Source: Spirochaetia bacterium (GTDB taxonomy: Bacteria > Spirochaetota > Spirochaetia > Treponematales > Treponemataceae). Taken from it: 20,669 nucleotides of DNA. The stretch spans positions 1 through 20,669 of the forward strand of contig CAAGIS010000237.1 of the NCBI GenBank assembly GCA_900769985.1, read 5' to 3'. A program made the position numbers and the translations under genes. The first letter of the stretch is position 1; each line of letters begins with the position of its first letter. A model generated the notes under the pieces. It made no database searches. It had not been told where the DNA came from and worked only from the letters and a program-made list of their open reading frames with translations. Shown here piece after piece: positions 7,706 to 12,948 of this stretch.

Positions 7706-8362
7706 ATGGAAATTATAAATAAATTTATTGCCTGGACGCCCCAGTTATTAGACGGAGCAAAAGTTACAATTTTAATTACTTTATGTTCTGTAAGTGCAGG
7801 TCTTGTCCTTGGAATTCTTCTTGCTCTTGGTTCAATGTCAAAAATAAAACTCATAAAATCTTTGAGCAAGGCTTATGTTTTTTTCTTTCGTGGAACGCCG
7901 CTTTTGATGCAGCTCTATTTTGTGTATTACGGTCTTCCAGAAATCAGTCCGGCACTTACGATTAACAATAAATTTCTTGCAGCATTTATCGCGTTCAGTT
8001 TAAACAGCGGAGCGTACTGCAGTGAAATTTTCCGTTCGGCAATTCAGTCTATAGATAAAGGACAGCTTGAAGCGGGAAAAGTTTTGGGTTTAAGTTATTT
8101 TCAGACGATGCGGATAATCATTCTTCCGCAGGCTGTAAAACGCTTGATTCCGCCGGTAGGAAATGAATTCATAATGATGTTAAAAGATGCATCGCTTGTT
8201 TCTATTATTGCCCTTGCAGATATTACAAAAGTAACCAGAAGCATTCAGTCTTCAACGGCAAGTTCTTTAGTTTATATTCCTGCAATTATTCTGTATCTGA
8301 TTATTACGGCTGTATTTACGCTTTTCTTCCATTGGCTTGAAAAGAAAAATACTTTTGAGTAA
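7706..8362 (+). CDS. Amino acid ABC transporter permease (HisM/GlnP type)
   Basis: This 218-residue integral membrane permease has about five hydrophobic segments (approximately residues 18-45, 54-76, 90-112, 137-170 broken by the coupling loop, and 188-212). The EAA coupling loop that contacts the ATPase is clear: EAGKVLGLSYFQTMRIIILP at residues 122-141. FRGTPLLMQLYFVYYG is the characteristic N-terminal motif of the His/Glu/Gln/Arg/opine permease family. An AAAGGA site precedes the ATG. Only one permease gene is present, so the transporter is probably a homodimer in the membrane. It lies between the binding protein and ATPase genes in the same operon. Confidence 0.92.
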   Translation: MEIINKFIAWTPQLLDGAKVTILITLCSVSAGLVLGILLALGSMSKIKLIKSLSKAYVFFFRGTPLLMQLYFVYYGLPEISPALTINNKFLAAFIAFSLNSGAYCSEIFRSAIQSIDKGQLEAGKVLGLSYFQTMRIIILPQAVKRLIPPVGNEFIMMLKDASLVSIIALADITKVTRSIQSSTASSLVYIPAIILYLIITAVFTLFFHWLEKKNTFE

Positions 8363-8403
8363 AAATTCAATGTTTTGTATTTCAGTTTAGGGGAATTTAA
8401 ATT

Positions 8404-9162
8404 ATGGATATGATTAAAGCCGAAGACATTCATGTGTCGTTCAAAAATCTTGAAGTTTTAAAAGGCGTAAGTCTTTCTGTAAAACCTCAGGAAGTTGTCT
8501 GTATCATCGGTCCAAGCGGTGCCGGAAAATCAACTCTTTTAAGGGCATTAAATCATCTTGAACATATAAAAAACGGAAAAATTTACATCGAAGAACAACT
8601 TTTGACTCATCACGAAAATGGTGTAAGAAAGTTAAAAATAAATTCTAAAAAAAGGCGTGAAATTCTTCTCGAAGTCGGGATGGTTTTTCAGCGTTTTAAT
8701 CTTTTTCCTCATAAAACCGCACTTGAAAATATCATGATTGCACCTGTAACGGTTTTAAAAAAATCTAAGCAGGAAGCACGCGAGAAGGGGATAGAACTTT
8801 TAAATCGCGTCGGGCTAGGGGATAAAATCAATGAATATCCGTCAAAACTTTCCGGCGGTCAGCAGCAGCGTGTTGCAATCGCAAGGGCTTTGGCAATGGA
8901 ACCAAAAACGATTCTCTTTGATGAACCTACAAGTGCCCTCGACCCGGAATTAGTCGGTGAAGTTCTGGCTGTAATGAAACAGCTTGCAAATGACGGAATG
9001 ACGATGGTCGTTGTAACTCACGAAATGGGATTTGCCCGCGAAGTTGCCGACAGGGTAGTTTTTATGGAAGACGGAAAAATTTGCGAAGAAGGTACTCCGG
9101 AAGAAATTTTCCAGAATCCTAAGAGCGAACGACTTCAGCAGTTTTTAAAAGCAGTTTTATAA
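8404..9162 (+). CDS. Amino acid ABC transporter ATP-binding protein (GlnQ/HisP type)
   Basis: This 252-residue cytoplasmic ATPase powers the importer encoded upstream. All motifs are intact: Walker A GPSGAGKST (36-44), Q-loop Q96 (MVFQRFNLFPH), signature LSGGQQQRVAIARAL (149-163), Walker B ILFDEPTSALDPE with catalytic E174, and switch H206 (VVTHEMGFAREVADRVVFM). The length and the RFNLFPH and HEMGFAREVAD stretches are diagnostic of the polar amino acid importer subfamily. An AGGGGA site lies about 9 bases before the ATG at 8404; a second in-frame ATG lies two codons later. A slight insertion near residues 66-90 (HENGVRKLKINSKKRRE) is common in this subfamily. Confidence 0.95.
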   Translation: MDMIKAEDIHVSFKNLEVLKGVSLSVKPQEVVCIIGPSGAGKSTLLRALNHLEHIKNGKIYIEEQLLTHHENGVRKLKINSKKRREILLEVGMVFQRFNLFPHKTALENIMIAPVTVLKKSKQEAREKGIELLNRVGLGDKINEYPSKLSGGQQQRVAIARALAMEPKTILFDEPTSALDPELVGEVLAVMKQLANDGMTMVVVTHEMGFAREVADRVVFMEDGKICEEGTPEEIFQNPKSERLQQFLKAVL

Positions 9163-9164
9163 AA

Positions 9165-10115
9165 ATGAATACAGAACTAAATCAAAATCAACCGAAAACT
9201 CAAGTTAAAGGCATAATTTTTCTTTTAATTACGGCGATTATATGGGGAACTTCATTCGTTTCTCAAAGCGTCGGTTCAGAAGTCGTAAAGCCTTTTACTT
9301 TTATGGGAATCAGAACTCTTTTAGGTTCGTTTGTCCTTATGCCGGTTATTTTTATACGCGACAAAATTCAGGAAAAATCTTTATCGCCTGCAGAAATCGC
9401 AAATAAAAAAATCAAGGACAGGCGGACGGTCGTAATCGGACTTTTAATCGGAATTGCTTTGTGCCTTGCAACGAATTTTCAGCAGTTTGCGTTTAATTAC
9501 TCAACTACTGGAAAAATCGCATTCATCACGGCATCGTATATGTTTTTTGTTCCGATTTCTTCTATTTTTTTCAAGAAAAAACTTCCGGTTGTTACATGGA
9601 TTTGCGTTCTGCTTGGATTTATCGGACTTTATTTTCTGTGTTTCAAAAAAGGCGAAAATTTCTCAATCAACAAAGGCGATGCTCTTGCGTTTATATGTGC
9701 AATTTTTTTCACAGTACAGATTTTATTAATAGAAAAATATGCAAAAACCTGCGATGGAATAAGGCTTTCGTGTGCTCAATTTTTCAGTTGCGGTTTAATA
9801 AGTCTTATTCTGATGTTCATTTTTGAAAGACCTTCGTTTGCGGTCGTAAAATCAGCAATTTTACCGATTCTTTATTCTGGAATTATGAGCTGCGGAATTG
9901 CATACACGCTTCAGATTATCGGGCAAAAATACTGTGAAGCGACAATTGCTTCTTTAATTATGTGCATGGAATCAGTATTTGCAACAATTTCGAGTGCAAT
10001 TTTTGAACATAAAATTCTTCTTCCACGAGAACTTGCAGGATGTATAATAATGTTCAGTGCAATTTTGATTTCGCAATTGTATGATATAGTAAAAGCAAGA
10101 AAGAAGTCTGTCTGA
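9165..10115 (+). CDS. EamA/DMT-superfamily transporter
   Basis: This 316-residue membrane protein has ten predicted hydrophobic segments in two EamA repeats. The first repeat starts with FLLITAIIWGTSFVSQSVG and contains FTFMGIRTLLGSFVLMP, both typical of the family; the second begins near NKGDALAFICAIFFTVQI and includes ILPILYSGIMSCGIAYTLQ. The start lies 2 bp after the ATPase stop, so the gene is almost certainly co-transcribed and possibly translationally coupled with the ABC transporter. The family includes exporters of amino acids and metabolites. The shared operon suggests amino acid efflux or balancing, but substrate and direction are not shown by the sequence. Confidence 0.85.
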   Translation: MNTELNQNQPKTQVKGIIFLLITAIIWGTSFVSQSVGSEVVKPFTFMGIRTLLGSFVLMPVIFIRDKIQEKSLSPAEIANKKIKDRRTVVIGLLIGIALCLATNFQQFAFNYSTTGKIAFITASYMFFVPISSIFFKKKLPVVTWICVLLGFIGLYFLCFKKGENFSINKGDALAFICAIFFTVQILLIEKYAKTCDGIRLSCAQFFSCGLISLILMFIFERPSFAVVKSAILPILYSGIMSCGIAYTLQIIGQKYCEATIASLIMCMESVFATISSAIFEHKILLPRELAGCIIMFSAILISQLYDIVKARKKSV

Positions 10116-10171
10116 TTTTTTATACAATAAAAGAGTTTTATTTATAGCGCGGCAAATTATAGAAGAAGAGA

Positions 10172-10196
10172 GTCATTCCGAATTTATTTCGGAATC
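10172..10196. repeat. Single palindromic unit of the interspersed repeat
   Basis: GTCATTCCGAA at 10172-10182 and TTCGGAATC (10188-10196) form a palindromic hairpin unit equal to one end of the composite repeats at 11257-11336 and 12778-12857. It lies about 57 bp after the EamA-family gene. Confidence 0.75.
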
Positions 10197-10341
10197 TATT
10201 TTTATAAACAGATAAAATAGAAAAAATATCATGTACTTAAAACTACTTATAATGCGTATTCTGTAAACCGAAGTGCAAACCAATAGAATATTACTCTTTT
10301 TTGAGAAGCTTATATTGCCAAGGAAAGATTATTAATACATT

Positions 10342-10369
10342 CTTGACTATTTGAAGAATGTAATATAAT
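10342..10369 (+). promoter_or_regulatory. Promoter of the candidate small RNA
   Basis: CTTGAC (10342-10347) and TATAAT (10364-10369) are 16 bp apart; read as TTGACT the spacing is 15 bp. Predicted transcription start is near 10376, at the foot of the stem-loop RNA ending in a T-tract. Confidence 0.65.
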
Positions 10370-10375
10370 CTTTTT

Positions 10376-10442
10376 ATTAAGAGATTGAGACGAGTTAATG
10401 TGTCAGAATTTGATGCGTTGAGGTTTCCAATCTCTTTTTTTT
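10376..10442 (+). ncRNA. Candidate structured small RNA with its own terminator
   Basis: A nested structure of about 65 nt directly follows a promoter. The outer stem AAGAGATTG (10379-10387) pairs perfectly with CAATCTCTT (10428-10436). An internal loop (10388-10395 and 10421-10427) leads to a second 10-bp stem, TAATGTGTCA (10396-10405) with TGATGCGTTG (10411-10420), which has several G-U pairs, closed by the loop GAATT. Eight T residues (10435-10442) follow the outer stem, so the whole RNA also forms the intrinsic terminator. G-U pairs hold only for plus-strand RNA, which fits the promoter direction. It does not resemble SRP RNA, 6S, tmRNA or a riboswitch class I can recognise. No gene follows on the same strand, so a trans-acting RNA is more likely than a leader. 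Confidence 0.55.
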
Positions 10443-10472
10443 CGCCATATTGAATTTATAATAGCATTTTTT

Positions 10473-10568
10473 ATCACATTTTTCCATTGATTTTTGTGCT
10501 TAAAATCACATTTTTCCAGCTATTTTTACTCAATTTATCACATTTTTCCATTTTTTGAGGAAAATATT
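10473..10568. repeat. Three 32-bp periodic repeats with core ATCACATTTTTCCA
   Basis: The 14-mer ATCACATTTTTCCA occurs exactly at 10473, 10505 and 10537, a regular 32-bp spacing (about three helical turns). The 18 bases between the first two and last two copies are also partly alike (both contain an ATTTTT core), so this is a degenerate tandem repeat. The last unit abuts the stop codon of the Sel1 gene. Confidence 0.8.
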
Positions 10569-11124
10569 ATACAGAAGCCAACCTTTCAAGAGATTTTTGT
10601 GCAGCGGAAAAACCTTGGTCTGCGGCTTTTTTGTACCATTTGAAGGCCTGTTCATAATCCTTTGAAATTCCTATGCCGTTTTCATACATTCTGGCAAGAT
10701 TGCATTGTCCGGAAGCAAATCCCTGAGAGGCGGCTTTTTTGTACCATTCAAATGCTTTCTGAAAGTTTTCTTCTACGCCGAAGCCTTCCATATAAAGCCA
10801 TGCAAGACGGCATTGTGCAACAACATTCCCCTGCCCTGCAATTTTTTTAATCATTTCTGGAACAAATGCCAAATTATATAATTCGTTTTTCAAAATCAAG
10901 TCAAAGATTTTTCGCACTTCATTTTCTTCTGATTCATTGGCGGGATTTTCCATTGAAGATAAAATGTTTAATGATTCTGCAATGTGTTCCTGATTTTTTT
11001 GACAAACTCCAAGATTTAAAAGAGATAATGCATTTTTGTATTTTAAAAGTTTATCTTTCAAAGGCGAAACATCATTTTTTTTGGCAGAATTTTGATTTGT
11101 ACTATAGTCTTTAGAATTGTTCAT
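10567..11124 (-). CDS. Sel1-repeat (TPR-like) protein
   Basis: This 185-residue protein has two clear C-terminal Sel1-like repeats: about residues 102-137 (AQCRLAWLYMEGFGV...AFEWYKKAASQGF) and 138-173 (GQCNLARMYENGIGI...AFKWYKKAADQGF), followed by a partial third unit. The first 95 residues are polar and helical without a recognised domain. No signal peptide is visible, so it is probably cytoplasmic. Sel1 repeats form helical scaffolds for protein-protein contacts; the partner is unknown. The start ATG has an AGGAAA site upstream. It stands alone, preceded by a repeat-rich gap and followed by the 32-bp periodic repeat. Confidence 0.85.
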   Translation of the reverse strand: MNNSKDYSTNQNSAKKNDVSPLKDKLLKYKNALSLLNLGVCQKNQEHIAESLNILSSMENPANESEENEVRKIFDLILKNELYNLAFVPEMIKKIAGQGNVVAQCRLAWLYMEGFGVEENFQKAFEWYKKAASQGFASGQCNLARMYENGIGISKDYEQAFKWYKKAADQGFSAAQKSLERLASV

Positions 11125-11220
11125 AAATTTTTCCTATAAATAATGTAATAGAATAGATGCTGATGCCCCTGGCACGTGAGTGCCGTGTTAAATAATTTCC
11201 TTAAGGCAAACGCCCTTGTG

Positions 11221-11243
11221 GCGTAAACAAGTTCAGCATGACA
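11221..11243. repeat. Half copy of the interspersed repeat
   Basis: GCGTAAACAAGTTCAGCATG followed by AC recurs almost unchanged at 11315-11336, the end of the full 80-bp element. It is a separate half element lying 13 bp from the full copy. Small hairpins (GGCAC/GTGCC at 11171-11184) precede it. Confidence 0.7.
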
Positions 11244-11256
11244 GACACATGAAGCC

Positions 11257-11336
11257 GTCATTCCGAACTTGATTCGGAATCCCACTGATAGGTCTTTACA
11301 GTCGTTTGTGGGATGCGTAAACAAGTTCAGCATGAC
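11257..11336 (-). repeat. 80-bp composite palindromic repeat, copy 1 (inverted)
   Basis: The reverse complement of this segment aligns without gaps to 12778-12857, with 12 mismatches in 80 positions by my count (85% identity). The element begins GTCATGCTGAACT and ends AGTTCGGAATGAC, so its ends are near-inverted repeats (GTCAT-N-C-N-GAAC), and each end is itself a small palindrome. The centre carries TGTAAAGACCTAT. It lies between the Sel1 gene and the unknown 212-residue gene. Confidence 0.85.
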
Positions 11337-11357
11337 AAACAGTTCAGAGTTTTGGCA

Positions 11358-11996
11358 TTAAAAATCCGTGTCTTCTTTAATCAAAATTCCATCTTTTCTT
11401 CGGAATGATCTGGTAGATTTTGATACATAAGGACTCTTTCTTTTAAAAAGGATACGGTATTGTCTGTTAAAAGCGTTCATATATCTGGAATTCGGATAGC
11501 GTTCTGCAAGGCGTTTTAAATACAGAAAAATAGTATGTTCATCATTAGTTCTGTAGTAGTAATAGGCATAAACCATTTCATCGTATTGGTCGGCCTTATA
11601 TTTTTCAAGCATTTTTTTGTTTTCCTCTTGAATTTTTATGATTTTATCGTGCCAAACACTCATTATCGATTCTGCAATCGAGGTTATCTTTTTGTAAAAA
11701 GCCTCCGCATCTTTAAAATCCTCAAAACGACATGCATCTGGAAATTTTCCAAACTGAACGACTTCTGAACCTACTGAAATTCTAAATTCGTTGTTTTCAA
11801 GAATTCCTTCTTCTTCAGGATAAGAAAACCAGCCGATACTTTCTACTTTTGTATTATATTTTTTATTGTGATTGTTAAGCAATTTATGATAGTATTTTGG
11901 CAAGCTGGAAAACACCATATCATCATCATGGCACTTTCCGTGTTCAATTTTTATAGGATATGGAAAATACGCTTCAAGGTCTTCATCATCAATCAT
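11358..11996 (-). CDS. Protein of unknown function, 212 residues
   Basis: I do not recognise this protein. The start at 11996 (MIDDEDLEAYFPYPIK) is chosen because AGGAG is placed about 8 bases upstream; the frame is open 25 codons further, but that part overlaps the clpP terminator. The protein is charged and soluble, rich in aromatic residues. It has an acidic N-terminus (DDEDLEAYFPYP), a middle part with IGWFSYPEEEG and a long probable helix around residues 115-160 (IMSVWHDKIIKIQEENKKML), an aromatic-rich stretch (YAYYYYRTNDEH), and a basic C-terminus (KRKSPYVSKSTRSFRRK) that could contact nucleic acid or an acidic partner. No signal peptide or membrane segment is seen. It follows clpP on the same strand but after a strong terminator. 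The repeat copies at 11257-11336 and 12778-12857 bracket it together with clpP. Confidence 0.7.
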   Translation of the reverse strand: MIDDEDLEAYFPYPIKIEHGKCHDDDMVFSSLPKYYHKLLNNHNKKYNTKVESIGWFSYPEEEGILENNEFRISVGSEVVQFGKFPDACRFEDFKDAEAFYKKITSIAESIMSVWHDKIIKIQEENKKMLEKYKADQYDEMVYAYYYYRTNDEHTIFLYLKRLAERYPNSRYMNAFNRQYRILFKRKSPYVSKSTRSFRRKDGILIKEDTDF

Positions 11997-12033
11997 ATTC
12001 AAGTCTCCTAAAATCTTTAAGAAAATATTGCAG

Positions 12034-12062
12034 TAAAAAACTCTGGACAAAATGCCCAGAGT
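12034..12062 (-). terminator. Intrinsic terminator of clpP
   Basis: On the minus strand ACTCTGG (12062-12056) pairs perfectly with CCAGAGT (12046-12040) around a 9-base loop, followed by a run of six T. It lies 20 bp after the clpP stop and just before the start of the next gene, so that gene probably has separate or read-through expression. Confidence 0.9.
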
Positions 12063-12082
12063 ACCAATCATCTTTAGGAAAA

Positions 12083-12631
12083 CTACAAAACAGAATCTAC
12101 AATTCCGTATTCCACAGCTTCCTGTCCGTGAAGGTAAAAATTGCGGTCGCAGTCTTTTGAAACTTCTTCAAATGATTTTCCGCAATTTTCAGCAAGAATG
12201 CGGTTCAAACTTTCTTTGCAGCGTTTTAATTCCATTGCTTCAATTTCTACATCGGAAGACTGCCCTTTTGCTCCTCCCAATGCCTGATGAATCATGACTG
12301 TCGAATTTGGAAGAACATTGCGCTTTCCTTTTGTTCCGCCGCTTAAAAGAACTGCACCCATGCTCATCGCTTTTCCGACGCAAATTGTACGCACTTCACT
12401 TTTAATGTGTTTTATTGTGTCGTAAATTGCAAGGCCGGCCGTAACATCTCCTCCGTAGCTGTTGATGTAAAACTGAATGTCGTCATGACTTTGTGCGTCA
12501 AGATACAAAAGCTGGGCAATGATTGATTCAGCCATATTTTCTTCAATTTCGCCAAAACAATGAACGATTCTGCTGTTAAGATTTGCAGTCCAAATATCCG
12601 TGTGGTCTGGTAAACGAGGTTCAATATACAT
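12083..12631 (-). CDS. clpP: ClpP-family serine protease paralogue, Asp-to-Asn in the triad
   Basis: This 182-residue protein is a ClpP peptidase, the barrel-shaped proteolytic core fed by Clp ATPases. Family stretches are clear: INSYGGDVTAGLAIYDTI (57-74), the nucleophile S90 in GKAMSMGAVLLSGG, and H115 in NSTVMIHQALGG. The Ser-His distance (25) equals that of E. coli ClpP (S97, H122). Counting 49 further, as to E. coli D171, lands on N164 in KDCDRNFYL, where canonical enzymes read ERDRF. The aligned catalytic acid is therefore Asn; D160 or D162 are nearby but two to four positions off. Listeria ClpP1 is a known case with Asn here, nearly inactive alone and active in mixed complexes. A good AGGAAAG site precedes the ATG. 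The N-terminus is short, with no long propeptide. A tandem AAA+ ATPase gene lies upstream on the same strand. Confidence 0.9.
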   Translation of the reverse strand: MYIEPRLPDHTDIWTANLNSRIVHCFGEIEENMAESIIAQLLYLDAQSHDDIQFYINSYGGDVTAGLAIYDTIKHIKSEVRTICVGKAMSMGAVLLSGGTKGKRNVLPNSTVMIHQALGGAKGQSSDVEIEAMELKRCKESLNRILAENCGKSFEEVSKDCDRNFYLHGQEAVEYGIVDSVL

Positions 12632-12693
12632 AAACTTTCCTGTTAAATAAGATTTGTTTTAAGATTTTATGCAAAGGAGTTGTCCAAAAAGTT

Positions 12694-12756
12694 GTCATGC
12701 TGAATTAGTTTAAGCATCCATAGATATAGGAGATTCCGAAACCAGTTCGGAATGAC
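12694..12756 (+). repeat. Composite palindromic repeat, shortened copy
   Basis: It begins GTCATGCTGAATTAGTTTAA and ends GATTCCGAAACCAGTTCGG then AATGAC. Both ends match the 80-bp element at 12778-12857, but the centre is about 17 bp shorter. It lies 21 bp from that full copy in the same orientation, so the two form a tandem pair. Confidence 0.8.
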
Positions 12757-12777
12757 AAGTTTACGGTAGGTGTTGTT

Positions 12778-12857
12778 GTCATGCTGAACTGGTTTCAGCA
12801 TCCCTTTGACGGTTGTAAAGACCTATTAATGGGATTCCGAAACAAGTTCGGAATGAC
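12778..12857 (+). repeat. 80-bp composite palindromic repeat, copy 2
   Basis: Same length as the inverted copy at 11257-11336 and 85% identical. The head palindrome ATGCTGAAC...TTTCAGCAT and tail palindrome ATTCCGAA...TTCGGAAT flank a 30-bp centre with TTGTAAAGACCTATTAAT. Confidence 0.85.
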
Positions 12858-12948
12858 ACTTGACACTGTAAACTATACAATACATGACACTATAAATTAT
12901 ACTTTTTAAACTCCCCTTGCCCGATTTTTTGAAAACTAAAAAACACCT

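Larger units (their letters stand above)
10116..10566. other. 451-bp intergenic region without protein gene
   Basis: Contents from left to right: a weak AT hairpin after the EamA gene (AATAAAA/TTTTATT, 10126-10142); a short palindromic repeat (10172-10196); about 140 bp of AT-rich sequence where I see nothing convincing; a promoter and structured small-RNA candidate (10342-10442); and a three-unit 32-bp repeat (10473-10568) reaching the stop codon of the Sel1 gene. No plausible ribosome site with an open frame was found. Confidence 0.7.
12632..12948. other. 317-bp repeat-filled gap between AAA+ and clpP genes
   Basis: Nearly half of this gap is interspersed repeat: a 63-bp shortened copy at 12694-12756 and the full 80-bp copy at 12778-12857. 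The rest includes repeated ACACTGTAAACTATACA / ACACTATAAATTATAC motifs (12862-12903), a short direct repeat. I see no intrinsic terminator with a U-tract for the AAA+ gene and no clear promoter for clpP. Confidence 0.7.

Noticed and set aside
10473..10568. CRISPR-like array
   Set aside because: Repeats are only 14 bp, spacers 18 bp and similar to each other, three units, no cas genes.
11121..11333. Minus-strand frame of 70 codons between the Sel1 and 212-residue genes
   Set aside because: It consists almost wholly of the interspersed palindromic repeats; no ribosome site.
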